Shown here: positions 36,201 through 49,039 of the stretch, one piece after another
How positions within the stretch are numbered: position 1 is the stretch's first letter
How the letters are laid out: every line of letters starts with the position of its first letter
Assembly: GCF_021155775.2 (NCBI RefSeq)
Contig: NC_060236.1
Location: 24,628,238-24,692,237 of the forward strand
Direction: 5' to 3'
DNA: 64,000 nucleotides
Source of the DNA: Neodiprion pinetum
Lineage: Eukaryota; Arthropoda; Insecta; Hymenoptera; Diprionidae
Translations under genes and position numbers: made by a program
Notes under the pieces: model-generated
The model's database searches: none
What the model saw: the letters and a program-made list of their open reading frames with translations, nothing else
What the model was told of the DNA's origin: nothing

Positions 36201-37445
36201 CAAGAAACTCCGTAAATTTGAAATTTTCACTTGTTTCTATATTTTCGATTACGGTTACAACTCAGTCTCAACGATCATTCGATGATCTCTTTGTCTTTCT
36301 TTTTTCAGCAATTTTTCCTTCGTTCACAGTAAATTTTTTTTTCACCCATAATTTCCGCGCTACGATTATTTTTGGAAAAATACAGAAACGAAGACGAGGT
36401 TGAATATCTCACGCTATTTGTATTCGTCTGCATCGAGGGACGGGCTGTGTAATATAAAATGTATAAGGAGGCGGTCGGACGTGCCGAAATTAAACTAACG
36501 AACCCCAGGCTCGGTAGGATTTTTTATTAGTTGTTTCGATGCAAATCCCTCTCGTCCGCAAGGACTGAGAATCATATTGCCCTTCGGATGTATTCGAAGC
36601 AAATTAGATTACGCGAGCCACTCGTCAATTCCCCTCGCAGCTTTTGCCTCTCTGCAGTCGGTGTATATAAATATATATATGTATATGTATATTGTATATA
36701 TATACATAGTTGAATTCGGGGAATTAATAATACACCGAGATGAAAGGGAAAAATTGGAGTTTTAAGTCGAAATTTGCATGAAATAATTCATCGGTATAAG
36801 ATATAACACATATATACACACATAAATACAAGGTTACATAATATACTTGGGTTTGTTCATATTTTGTATCTGTAATTTCATATTTAATATCGCATTATTA
36901 TAATACAATATATATATATATATATATACATACCTATATGTATTTTCACCGAAGAAGGGAATCACGATAAATATATAATACACGACCCACCCTGTATATT
37001 CTTCAAGGATTGAAATATACGTACAAAGCTAATAAAAAAATTCCACTGTCTCAATTCGGGATTAGGAAATTCTTTAAACCCCTTCAATGCCTCTTTATTG
37101 TAGATACTCGAATTCAATCTCGCTGTTTATACCGAGATGTATTCGCCTGAGTTGAAAAAAAAAAAAATGTTTACCGTTGATTCTGAATTCGCACCACCAT
37201 TCTAATCAGAAGTTAGAAAAACGGTAAAGAGTGTTAAAAAAAAATGTTCAATATCAGCAAATTCAAACAACACATGCTGTACTGACATCATCAATTTGAG
37301 AAAAACTGTTTGATAGTTGGAACGTTCAAGGTGCTTAAATAACGGAGTGTTTTAATCAGATACCAACTTTTCTGGGCAGATCCTTAAGAGTTAAATTTAA
37401 GGCCGAGGTCTTATCCCGAATGATTTTGGAGTTTTTTTTAACGTC

Positions 37446-37486
37446 GTTCTTCTTCTTCTTCTTCTTCTTCTTCTTCTTCTTCTTCT
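37446..37486. repeat. CTT microsatellite
   Basis: About 13 CTT units, inverse to the AAG run at 34138, 3.3 kb away. It is followed by CTCTTCTCGCCAATTGGC and a GACAG/GTAACG, so it could also act as a polypyrimidine tract, but no exon is evident. Confidence 0.85.
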
Positions 37487-38286
37487 CTTCTCGCCAATTG
37501 GCAATTGTAAACCGTGTTGACAGGTAACGCCGTATGAATAAGTAAACAAGAATTTAAAGGAAAGACGGCAGATTTTGTGATCCAGGGTACAATTGGACCT
37601 TAGAGCCGACGATAACTCGACTAAGAACCGATACCGAAGGTGCCTTGTAAATACCCATCGCCCCTTAAACCCACGGCTTAACCCCCCGCGGCAATATGCG
37701 AGCGGACAAATGCAACAGGACGGCCAATATTGATGCGTTTGTAGCCGGGAAAGGCGGGGGCGGGATCCCGAAGGAACGGGAACGTGCCAAGTTTAACGGG
37801 GGAATGGGAACTGCGGGAAGGGGAGAAAGGTCACGTCATTTCGTGTTATTAAATTTATATAGACGGGACCGAGTCTCCGTCGTTTCTGCGGACTGCACAT
37901 GCGGAGATCTGTCAAGAGGGTGTTCGGGAAGGGTGGAGGGGGAGGACGTTCGCCGATTCCCGGTGGAAGGAGGAATTCAATATTGCGGAATATCCACTTG
38001 CATCAGGATTTAATGGGATGTATTTACAAAACTATTTCTGGGCCGATGCGTCTTTCGCTCGTAAGAAATAAAGACACTCGCATCGACTAGCCGGATGGAC
38101 GCGATGATATTACGGCTGTATTCTTAAATCGCGACGATTATCAACTCGTTGTATTTCGTTCTCTGTGTTTAACGACAAATCATTTCGCTGACGAATTGGT
38201 TAAACATGGGAGAAATTGGTTTTTAGTTAGTGATGCTGCGGGAAATTCGTGGACTTGAATTCAAGTATATGGTGCATAACATGCTC

Positions 38287-38679
38287 TTAGCTCATTTGTT
38301 TGTAGTTTACGTTTCGAAATTGAAAAAAATGTATTCCAAGTGTGCGCCGTTTCAAATCAGCTTCATCCAAAACGCTTTTGTTCACATAGTTTTTATGCAT
38401 TGTTTCAGATCGTTTATTTGAAAATTGAATCACTGAATATCTTATCTTTCCTGCATTGTCGGGATTAAAAATTTTCAGATAATCTTGATGGCTCCAATTC
38501 ACTTGTACAAATTTAGAAATTTCAACTCCACTTTGACAAGTGCGTTTACAATGATATCTTATATTACAAACCTTGCGAAATTCCGTGGAATCTCTTTTCC
38601 AAAATTCGGGACCTAGGATTCCCGATTTAAAATCAAAATCAGTGAAAAAAAAAGCAAAAACATAATTTTCGAACAGCAT
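38287..38679 (-). CDS. Open frame of 130 codons, doubtful
   Basis: It runs from a true ATG at 38679 to TAA at 38287 on minus, with a hydrophobic start (MLFENYVFAFFFTDF) and a lysine-rich end. By rough reckoning one or two frames of this length are expected by chance in a window of this size and composition. No domain, no splice signal of note. Confidence 0.15.
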   Translation of the reverse strand: MLFENYVFAFFFTDFDFKSGILGPEFWKRDSTEFRKVCNIRYHCKRTCQSGVEISKFVQVNWSHQDYLKIFNPDNAGKIRYSVIQFSNKRSETMHKNYVNKSVLDEADLKRRTLGIHFFQFRNVNYKQMS

Positions 38680-40772
38680 TTCCGAGTCGGATAAAAGTCA
38701 ATGAAATCGAAGAACAAAAGTCCGTATGATTTTCAGCCTGCAGTTAATATGATTTTTATGGAGCACGTACATGTAAGGAGAAATCAGTTGCTGGTCAATT
38801 AAACGTGAAAAGCTGTACATCCGCATTCTAGAAGATCGCGGAGATGATCCCGCTCGTTTTCAGGTCAGTCGATACGCGAAGTACCTTAGAAAAGGGAGAT
38901 GCTGGAATATGTGGAGAGACGGGCGAAAGTCAGGAGTCTGCGAAACCGCAATTCCATTTCTCTTGTTGGGGTAAAAACAACCCCGGTATACGTGCCGCTA
39001 GCTTTTATCGACCAATCTATTCTCAATACCCGCGGCACAATTACCCCCGAAGGATCCCGTCCATCCGGTAAATTGACACAGGAATATTTGATGGTCGCAA
39101 CATTGCTTGTATCGGTATAATGTTTGTTTTTCGGGAATGCATTTAAGATTCGAATCCAGATATGTAGTGACTGTTGCGCTGTTTCGATACGACCGTGGAT
39201 ATCCACCGACCACCCTAAAAATCACCGCATTATTCACCATTCGTCATTTCTTATTCGTATAACAACGACACGTGTCGGTTGTATGGGCGTGTGTTACATG
39301 CGAATCTCCTCTTTCGGTGCGCCCGAATACTTCCAAACTGCACAAGGTTATCCGAAAAATTATCGAGTATAGAATCTAAGCAATAAAACATTTCATTGCT
39401 CCGATACAATTAATGATTACGATTTTCAGTAGTAATTCGTAGGTTCATATTTTCATCTTTGCGAAAGAGATGATATTTAAAACGGATTCAACCCGATCGA
39501 TTTCCATCACAGCGTTGAAACCTTCTTTTATTTATCTATTTGGAAACTACTCCTTGGCCGGAATGAATATTATTTTTCGTACCATCACTTTTTTGACCTT
39601 GATTTTTTACTGGATTTATCCGAACACTTGTTTATCCATTAATTTCGTCAGAATTATATGAAATACCGGTCGATTATGAAAATTGTCTGATTTTCCTGTT
39701 ATAATTTCAAGAGATCGATTTCTATATCACGTAATAATAGCGATCATTCGACCGACAGTTTCTTTTTTTTTTTTTTTACTACAGAAATTCAACTTTCTAT
39801 ATTGACTTGGAAAACAGGACTTGCCGAAATTGATATTTCCGTAAAGTAACCCTTTTAAATAATCGGCACAACTGACACACGGATTGTAAGTCTATTCGAA
39901 ATTATTTTTTTCTCCGTTTCTGTATTCGCCGACTTAATTCACGTCCAAGACTTAATTTGTACGGTTTCCGGTTCGAAACTGGAATCCGTTTACGTTGTTC
40001 CAGCGTGTACGCGTAGCACGGAAAAAAAATTGAGTAAAGGAGTTCCTGGACCGCGAAGGAGAAACATCTTGAGGCGAGTTATTGTCGAAGAAGGATCAAA
40101 GCCTTCCCGAACCGGTGTGGAGCAGGGTCCTCGGTGCATTATGCAGATTGGCTCGGGCATCGCGGCCTGGAATCATTAAAAATCTAGGAAGTTGACGTGA
40201 AAAAAGCAGCGACAGAATAAGGGGGGCGCAGCGCTGCTTGGCATGCGTCCTGCGCGTCACTTACCGCTCCCCTTTGCCATGCTTTACGTTAGTCCTCGAA
40301 ATTCGCAAAGTGCCGGGACCGCCGTCTCGGCTGTGAGTTGGCGGGTTGTTCCGAGACGGTGGTTGTCGCATCCACCCCCCGATGGACGACGTGAAAAATT
40401 AAGAAGCCCCTCACGCACCTGCCCCCATTGCTAGGCGGTAAACATACGACTTCGGTACATGCACTGAATAATCCACCATTCAAATTCCCGCCCAACGCCA
40501 GCTTGGAATTTCCGCCGTAAGTTGACGTGGCGCTGCCGGGCAATCGGCCCGTGTTGAAGCTTCAAATTCCCTACTGCGTCGGAATTATTGAGGGTAGAAG
40601 TAAGGAGAATTGTTTCGAAATTCCCTCACCGGCGACAAAGGTGACGCCGCTCAAAAATCAGCGTTCGACATTTCGATTGCCGACATTCGAATCGGCAAAT
40701 GTGCGAAGTGACACTTGTATAGTTCCGAAACTTGCCACCAGAGAGCAGAAGTGTCGGTATCGCAAGGCCGTA

Positions 40773-41243
40773 CCACGGAGTAGTGAGTAGGAAGGAAACG
40801 ACACTCAAGCACCGCTCGGCTCCAAAGTTGGTCCGGTTTTTGGGGGAACGTAAGAGGAACTGTCAAAGTACGATTTAAGCACCTTTTGCGGTATAAGACC
40901 GTGTAGCGTTCTCACACCTTCACCCTATGATCTTACGATTCGCCGTTTGCCACCTTTTTCTCGGATTTAGTGCCGGTTGAGGTTGGAAAACCAATTACTC
41001 GGTTTTCACTGGCTTTTACTCACTTGAAATTCGTATTTTATCTATTTACGGAGTAAGCTTATGGCACGGAGGCTTATAGGTTACGATCACCGCGCTTCTT
41101 TTTTTATATATTAAAGTCAAAATTTCACCCTTCTCCGTAAGAGGCACTTGAATCGAATTCAGACAATTCCTCCTTCCTACGTCACCTCAAAACTGGGGAT
41201 AAGTTTTATCACACAGTGTTGTCTCCTTCCTACTACTCCGTGG
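40773..41243. mobile_element. Inverted-repeat element of 471 bp
   Basis: The left end, CCACGGAGTAGTGAGTAGGA, and the right end, CTCCTTCCTACTACTCCGTGG read inversely, match over about 30 bases, with one 3-base gap and a few changes. No clear target-site duplication. The 87-codon plus-strand frame at 40527-40790 runs into its left end and has no ATG. Confidence 0.6.
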
Positions 41244-41445
41244 CATCTAAAGAAATAGAGTGCGTTCTATGGAGCGTATACCTAGAAGGAGGTTAATCTT
41301 TAATGGACGGCACGTTCAAAATATAGTAAAACTCTGGATGCAGATAAAGATACGTAAAATAACCGACGTGGCGCTGATTGATTCTAGGTTAAGTGATGAA
41401 ATTGGATGTGTTATTTACATAGTTACAATTATTATATCTTAAACT

Positions 41446-41935
41446 GTAGGCAGTTGGGCCACTTATGTTTAACAGCGCCACCACTATTTGCAGCCGAAAT
41501 CGGCTCACTTTTTGTGACCTTTCTTTTATACCCTACATAGGTCAATCGCCTCTATTTTGGCTGCCATTTTCTGACAAACCAAAATTATGGAAAGTTTTAA
41601 ACACATACAAGTAGGTAGTTTTATCGAAATCAAATGAATTTTCAGACTTCGCTCCACCATATTGGATTCGCCATTTTGAATTTTTGAATTTTGAGTTCAA
41701 TTTGTAATCGGTGACCCAAAAAACTCTCCTATATCAAATTTCATATGAATTCGTTCGATAGATTTGATATGCCCCTGAAAGGATTGAATGGAATTTGCCC
41801 CGTTTGGGACACGGGCTAGAGTTGAAATGAAAATCTGTAAAAATTGGTTAATTATTTGTGAATTATCTGAAACCGATTTGAGGGGTGAGCTGGTCGAAAT
41901 TTAAATATGTCCTTCTTAAGGACCACCCTAGTCTA
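41446..41935. repeat. Probable transposon remnant
   Basis: Contains CCATATTGGATTCGCCATTT, then ATTTTTGAATTTTGAG, GTGACCCAAAAAACTC and AAATTTCATATGAATTCG, a style of sequence I associate with dispersed repeats of insect genomes. It ends in GGACCACCCTAGTC; a similar GGACCACCCT occurs alone at 23168-23177. No opposite terminal repeat found, so it is probably one end of an element. Confidence 0.4.
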
Positions 41936-42954
41936 TACATGTATACAAAAACAAGAAGTATTGAAAGGTTCGTTTCAAAAGTTTTGTTTTGAAGATGAGT
42001 TTAATCGAAATGATATACAAAGTTCCGCAAGGAATTGCTAATTCTTCGCAATAATTTTCTAGTTAGTATTACGTTAATATTCAGTGATTAGAGATTCAGC
42101 TGGTAAGTTATACAGTCAACACAGAAATTCAGAGGCTACGGAAATAGCTGAGTTAAAAAATCACTGTACATTTTTTGTGAGGACCCGGCTTTACAAAAAA
42201 AACCATACATTTCAGAATTTATTCATTTTTCAAGGTCATGCTTTAAAAATTGCGCATGCAAGTATCCAGCCTGTGTCGATAATGTCTATAGACATTCTCA
42301 GCGTTTACCAAAAAGTTTCTGACTTTATTTAAGTGTTTACCAATAATTCAGAGGTATATATATTCAAATTCTCCAGTGACGTGTATAATAACGCGATTTC
42401 TTTTATGCGAAAACAAGTAATTATTGAAAATAAACGGCCTCAAAATATTTGTCAATGATTACAAACGAATCATTTTACACATTTGAAAAATATCAAGCTA
42501 TCGTCGCTTCGATACGATGCGCGACAACGGGAATAATGAGGGGAAATAAGAGATGCGGACTGAATATTGAACGCTGAATTGGCTTTAACTTTACTCTGAA
42601 ACACTTTCGTTTAAAGTTTCCCTCGTAATATTGTGTGACATAAATTCTGATAGAAAAGTTGAAGAAATACAGTTTCCGACCGTCCAAAAACGTGACTTTG
42701 CGCAGAAGAGAGAACGCTTCAATAAAACATACAAATCTCTGTCTTTCGGGCTAAAGTTGAACAATTCTTTGTATTACTGCATTGAATTTAAAGAAGAAAA
42801 AAAATTGTGCCAATTCATGTCGCAGACACGTAATTCGTTGATAATAATTAAGATCTTTGGATCCTTCCCAAATTCCATCGAAATTCAGTAACTTCTGTCA
42901 AAATCACTTTGCTTGAAAAATTCAAAAATTTGTACAATTTCTTCAGAATCAAAA

Positions 42955-43478
42955 TGGGGCTGGGGTTGAAGTCTCGAATTTGAAAATATTCGAATGCGCC
43001 TAATTCCGAATTATTTGGTGGTGAAACTTGAAGTGAAGAAATCAAACTCTGACGAAACAACAAAGTTTCGAATTGTCGGAAACCCGACGGCTCAAATATC
43101 CGAAATGTAATATTTCAAAAATTCAAGTTACGATTGCGCAAAATTCCGAGAAATAAAATTCCGATAGAGTAAGATTCCTAAAGTTGAAATATTCTCACAC
43201 AGCGTAGTTTGCTCAACGAATGGGTGTAAAAAATCAGAATGATCATGATTCCGAACGTAATAATATCGAAAATCCAAAACAAAGAAAGATCAAATCGGTG
43301 AAATTTCTACAAGCCAGAAATTCACAGATCTCGGAATCTTTGATCATTCGGAATTTCGACGTTTTTCGGATTTTTAAATTTTCACATTCACACACTTTCG
43401 GAAGTTTGACCCGTTATGCCCTTTCCGAATTTGGCGATTTCGTAACTTTTCAAATTCGGTATTTCAACCCCGCCCCTC
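42955..43478. mobile_element. TTCGAA-rich near-palindromic element, copy 2
   Basis: About 524 bp. The left end, GGGGTTGAAGTCTCGAATTT, has its inverse at the right end, AAATTCGGTATTTCAACCCC. It shares with copy 1 the words GAAATCAAAC, ACAACAAAGTTTCGAA and AGAAAGATCAAA. No coding frame of its own. Confidence 0.65.
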
Positions 43479-44284
43479 AAGATGTGATATTTTTTCATAA
43501 CCGAAACCCGTAAGCTGTGGGTTCTACGCGAGGATCTTCTCGGGATGGGATATTGCGCGTGGGTCGAAGTAACTTCTCAAGGATAAATAATTAATTGCCT
43601 TCCCGCTGTGATAGGAAGGAATGCATAATTCAATGCTAGCCTCCCTCGCTGTGCAGCCGCTAGGCACTTGCTTCGAGATCAGTTTTCTGCCCCCCCACCC
43701 CCTCTCTCTCTCTCTCTCTCTCTTTCGCAGAGATCGAGTTTTGCCGGGTGCGACACCGTTGTCGAGAAATGCAATATTTACGCAACAATTAGGAATCAGT
43801 GGTTTCCCTGGTCTGAAACACCCTCGTCATCCACCGCAGACGATTATACTCGGCTCGGATATAAGCCAGTGTGGCTTTAAAATCTTTCCTCAAGACTGCA
43901 GGACGTAGTCAGAATCGTTTTAGAAATTGATAAAGGTTTCACGAGTCTCGTCACAGTCACCCGATGATTCCCGATGTGTCATTTTTATTCTATTATTGCG
44001 AAAAAGGTTTGACTCGATACTTCAACCCTGCAATAGTTTCCAATACGTGACAATTCATGAATCTCTTACGAATAAGACTCGTCGGTCAATTTGACGATGA
44101 TGATTTTTTCCTAACCAAGGTTTGAAAAAAAAAAAAGAATAATACACAAGAGTCAGTACTTCCATGAATGGCTTGAATCACTTGAAGATAACACAGCGAG
44201 GTTTCATGAATATTGATCAACAATTCCAGCAATGGCAAATAACCATGAGCTATTTTATTGTTTAAATAATGTGACAAAAATTAG

Positions 44285-44358
44285 CCGCAAAAGTGATAAT
44301 ACTTTGTGATCTATTCAAAGGAGATGCCTCTTATGATTATGATCGAACTTCGCTTGAG
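44285..44358 (+). CDS. Candidate 74-bp exon
   Basis: Two bases and 24 codons (AKVIILCDLFKGDASYDYDR, then TSLE) run to the strong donor CTTGAG/GTGAGT at 44359. The acceptor, ATTAG at 44284, is weak. An alternative frame starts at an ATG (MPLMIMIELRLR) and meets the same donor. The donor is the best evidence. Confidence 0.22.
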
Positions 44359-46290
44359 GTGAGTCCATTCGATCGTTCAATTATTTTGAATCACATGATC
44401 ATGCAAGACTTCATATGGTCGCACATAAGATTTATTTGACAAAAATCAGATGGTTTTTAGTTAATTCTGAGAAATTTTGTTCGAATATGTTTGTGGTTCG
44501 AATCACTTGTATGTTCTATTTCACAAGAGAAACAACTCTCGATGATCACTGATCCAATAATGTAGTTGAAATTTGTTGAATTGAATGAATGTTACCTCAG
44601 TCAATTAAACACCGCTTGGAACCACCGAATATTTACTAATTTGGAAGAAACAACTTGGTGTTTTCAAAAATTATTATCTATTTTAACAGTCATTTCAACA
44701 AATAGTCATTGAGGTGAACAAAAATAATATTTTATCAAATTGAATGATAGCTCAATAAATGCTCTGACAAATTTGTAAGATTCATTTAGGAAAAAATTTA
44801 TTCGAACCTGATATTGCTCCTTTAAATTCAGTACACGAAAGTATTTGTTAGTAAGATTTTTTCATTCAGTGAATGTTTGCTAATCAATTTTTTCGCTACG
44901 AAAATGAATGGCAGAATTGATCAATCAATTAATGAAAAAAAGAGTTTTGAACGTTATTTAAAATAATATCTCATATATTTTTCCGACGATACTTAATTCC
45001 AACATTTCAATGTAATACCCTATCTTTTTACTTCAAATTTAACTCTCTCAAAATGACTTGAACCTGACATCTCCTACCAATGACGCGTTAATTGATTTCC
45101 TGTTTTATACGGATTTAGTGAAACAGACATCGGCGGAAGGGTTTCACTTACAATTTAAATTATCGATTCGTCGCGATGGAATGCTGCTTCGAGGCAGACA
45201 GAAGCCTCGATATCTCGATTATTCAACTGCAGGCGTATCACTCTGAGAGAGCGTCATTTGAACGGGCTAGGCTGACAGATTGGAAACACCGCGAGACTTT
45301 TATGACGGTAGTTTCCCGTTCACCCATAAATCCTTTATCTCGGTTGTTTATCGTGAACGGAAAATTTCTCATTTGCAGTGAAATGACAGGTACATACATT
45401 CCGTACCGAAGGCTACTTCTATTTCCCAGACAGATATATATATATATACATACATATATCTGCCGCAGACTAGGATGAAACTAAAATAGAGTTGAAAAAA
45501 GATAAAATGGAACACAACTCAGAAAAGACAATCCCAATTTCTTATCGCGAGTTTTCTTTGTGAAAAACTGATTCGAATTTGTATTAGCAAAAAAAAAAAA
45601 AAAAGAAAATTCTATCAGCAGTGATTTATAAATGAAAACAGACCAAATTTCAACTCGATCACACCTCGCGAAGCGTAAATATTGAAACGAGGTCACCAGC
45701 GTACTTGCAAAAACGTGTCTCGTTTTTAGTTGAAGTTTTTTTTTTTTTAAGTCCCACTCTATGGCAATTCAGAAATGACAGATGCATTCTGAACGATCTT
45801 TGTACTCGGCTGTTGCCACAAGGTGCGAAATCAATCAAAACTTTTTCCAATGGAGAAAAAAAATAAATAAATAAATAATAAAAAATTAGAACTCTGTAGG
45901 TTTGACCGGGCAATTTGCGCCGCTTGAATGTGCAGAGAAAATTTTACGAGGTCCTAAAGCGTGAAAATTCAACAGAAAGAAAAAAAAAAAAAAAGGTAAA
46001 TCGTCACCGGTAGATCCCAATTAATTGAAGCATTCACACGAACGTGACGGCGTGGTGAAAAAAGAATGGATTGAATAGGAATCGCATTGCCAGTGCCTAC
46101 ATATGCATATATATGGAAAATTGCGGGTTTGAAAAATTGCAATTTTATTACAGAAAAATTTGTTTCCAACTTTGGTGAAATATTTATTCATGAGATGTAA
46201 AATACTGCGAATGTGAAGAAGAGAATTATTAGTAAAAACGTTATGAAAACTATGTAATCAGCTACTGCGATTGCACAAGATGAATAATTA

Positions 46291-46610
46291 TTATGCAATG
46301 ATTACCAGACCGAACCACATCGCGAATAGTTCAATCAGATTCCGTAGTATCAAACTGCACACGTACCGTTTTGTTTCAGCATGTTTACGGATCATTAAAA
46401 TACGCAAATTGTGTTTTCTCATGTAAGGTTCCGGCCATTCAATACATCTGTAATATATGGTTTGGCAAAGCAACCAGTCAAATAATGTAACTATTTCATC
46501 CACAGAGCGAATCACAAAATTCCCAGTATAATACCATTCGCAATCAAGTAGACAAATTCATCAGCGGTTAAATGTTTGCCATGTAACCAATTGCACTGAT
46601 ATACTTGCAT
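46291..46610 (-). pseudogene. Two adjoining open frames offset by one base
   Basis: On minus an ATG at 46610 opens 32 codons (MQVYQCNWLHGKHLTADEF and more), stopping at 46512. Overlapping it in another frame, an open segment continues to TAA at 46291 (contains SVDEIVTLFDWLLCQ and a hydrophobic end, LIELFAMWFGLVIIA). The arrangement could be a frameshifted remnant of a membrane-protein exon, or chance. No family recognised. Confidence 0.2.
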
Positions 46611-47714
46611 AATGTGTATACTAAATCGGCCAACTACCGGGCACTGCAGGTTTGCACGCTTTTGCCCCTCACGTTTCAATTTTTAAATGCTTGAACGAAT
46701 CAGCAAATTCACGTGAAGTTAGACAGTGGGATCATAATTGTTGAGCGTAGTTAATTATTCGAGCGATTGACGCGACGACGCGACCCTCGCTTTGGTGGGT
46801 GAAACACACTGTAGGATTTTGCGGTTTTTTTTTTTTTTTTTTTGATCCGGCTGTTATCACCGAGGTCATCATCGTCTGCATCATCGGGTTTGAACGAGTT
46901 TCAAAACGGACTATCTTTCCGGTTTCAACCACGTGTGATTCAGCAGCCCTCCTCCAAACGGCTTATGCCGTCAAATTTGCCTCGGTTTTGAACCCCTCGG
47001 ATTCAGGCGTTCAGACCTCCGCGCATTATTCATTCCACCGGATCACCCCGTTATGGCACTTTGTCGATTAAACATCGCGTTACCGTCCTAATTCCGTTCG
47101 AGTAGTTGACGGCTTGACGGGATACGAGCGATTCGTTGTTGCCACCTACGAGTTTTGCTCGAAAAATATCCAGCGCGCCCTGACGCAAATTTATCGTCAT
47201 TACCTTTTGGATTCTACGGTTGGACACAAGTCGGAAACGTAGCGACGAATGAAATCCCGTGAAAACTATACCACGTGCGTTATAAAATGGAAAGCCCAAA
47301 TCGTCACCCGCACTCAGCATTATTTTGCTAATTCATTTTTGCATATCCAGGTACGAAACAAATCACTACTTTTAGCTGGACGCTTTATACCCTGTGCACT
47401 GACCTCCGAGCACCAAATGGAATTAAATTGAACCCCAGTGATATACTGTCACTCCCGTCGGCTCCCGACTCCACCCCAACTGGAAATGTTTTTGGCTTAC
47501 ATGGTTTCCGATATTCGTGAAATTATTTATCAGTTATAATGGGAGGGAGGCCGAGTGGGTTCTGTTCGTCGATGCTCTCTGGGGTTCGCGAAACCCACCA
47601 CAAGCCGATATTAATTTATATCAATTAACATTTCGCTACATATAATATGCATCCACCGTCGTGTCGAGGTTCCCATTATAGCCGGCTTGTCAGGCTCCAA
47701 GCACAGGCTGCATC

Positions 47715-47972
47715 ATGGTCTGTTCATTACAGCGATACGCCTTGAATAATATCAGTTTCATGGAGCCATACTCATCACCGTGGACTCGGTTAAATTTCGC
47801 AGTGAAAGAATACGCGAAGAATTACGTTAAGTGGGCTTTGACTCCCAGCGCACAGTTCCCGATCATCTTCTTTCGTAGTCCAACTCTAAAATTGGCTAGC
47901 AAAGTTCATCCGAAATACTTATGTGCTTTGTTACCTTTTTGCATGTCTGAGATCGTCTCACAGATGATGTAA
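47715..47972 (+). CDS. Open frame of 85 codons, doubtful
   Basis: ATG at 47715 (CATCATGG context) to TAA at 47972. A CTTGTCAG just upstream at about 47691 could serve as acceptor. Mixed composition, no signal peptide, no recognised domain. It could be a small gene or chance. Confidence 0.17.
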   Translation: MVCSLQRYALNNISFMEPYSSPWTRLNFAVKEYAKNYVKWALTPSAQFPIIFFRSPTLKLASKVHPKYLCALLPFCMSEIVSQMM

Positions 47973-48765
47973 CGTTAAAAGCTGAAGACTTCGTTTTACT
48001 GAACATATCAGTTTCTCCTACGTTCTCTGACCAATTCTCTGATTAAAGAAATGCTTTGTACCTCTGATTCTAGAACCTGCCGCAAACGATATGTTTCAAC
48101 AGTATGATAAAGTGTTACGCGTTTCAAATTTAACAAATCATGCGGTTGATCGCGATGAGGTTAATATTTGAGTTAATTTATGTTTTGAACATGAATTTAT
48201 GAAGCTGGAGTTAAGCATCCGTAAACTGTCAATCAATAGATCGGAATCCGAATGATTTCACCAAAGCTTGTGCAGCTTTGAGTATGAAAGTAACTGTGGA
48301 ATCTATATTCGCTTGGTACATACTAGTTGGCACTCTAACCAACGCTTCAGTGCTAATTCAAATGACTTCAACATGCAACTTCAACTTCACTTCAAAATCA
48401 ACCTCTCTTATATTTCGCCAATGATCTTTATTATTGTTACACGAATAAGTTATTCATCTTTGACTTTCTTCGTTAGAGTAGATTACATACTCTTTCTTTT
48501 CTCGCTGTTTCGGAAGTTAAAATGTCAAGGGTTCCGAAGTTAATGACAACACGCGGAGAGATGCACCGCCAATTAGTCACTACCACTGTAGCGTCGGTGG
48601 AATTACGCTTCAAGCTGTCGTTTGTAAAGTGATTTTTCCCACCGCGAGAATTGCGTTCCTGATTCAAAAATGGATATTCCATTTCTCGACTTCCTTTTCT
48701 CGGAAACGACTATTAGGGTTTCACAGAAACCAAGTGCCTCGGCTATTACGTTTTTTGTAACGTAC

Positions 48766-48925
48766 CTACTCGAGGTCCAATCTTGACCACAGGTGGTACC
48801 AACGGCAATGTATAACCCGCTAGTGTGGTCAAGCGGTAATTTCTGATATTCCTTGCTCGCAAGCCGTTAAATTGCAATAAGATCGAGCAGCCAATACTAT
48901 CCCGGCATGCTGTTTTGGATTCTTC
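48766..48925 (-). CDS. Candidate exon ending at a strong donor
   Basis: An open frame of about 53 codons on minus (after a TGA near 48926; contains RARNIRNYRLTTLAGYTLPL) ends one base into a codon at GAGTAG/GTACGTTA, 48765. No convincing acceptor is visible; the sequence CAAAATTTGAG is the nearest. Unknown product. Confidence 0.22.
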
Positions 48926-49039
48926 TCAAATTTTGAGTATCAAAGTATATGATCAAATTTTTTTCGCGGCATTCGTTACAAAAGTTCTTAAAACGCATAT
49001 CTACACGGAAATAGAACAAGTAAATAAACAAAGGTGAAA

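Larger units (their letters stand above)
34276..40526. other. AT-rich region with GC-richer islands
   Basis: 34.3-37.4 kb is AT-rich with TA runs and the weak array at 36010. 37.6-38.05, 38.84-39.35 and 40.0-40.55 kb are GC-richer and carry overlapping frames on both strands without recognised products. No splice pairs of note. Confidence 0.45.

Noticed and set aside
37696..38013. 105-codon plus-strand frame with ATG
   Set aside because: Glycine/arginine-rich translation of GC-rich DNA, no splice or family support.
48268..48543. 91-codon hydrophobic frame, considered as part of an insect chemoreceptor
   Set aside because: No ATG, no receptor motif, and AT-rich DNA gives hydrophobic residues by itself.
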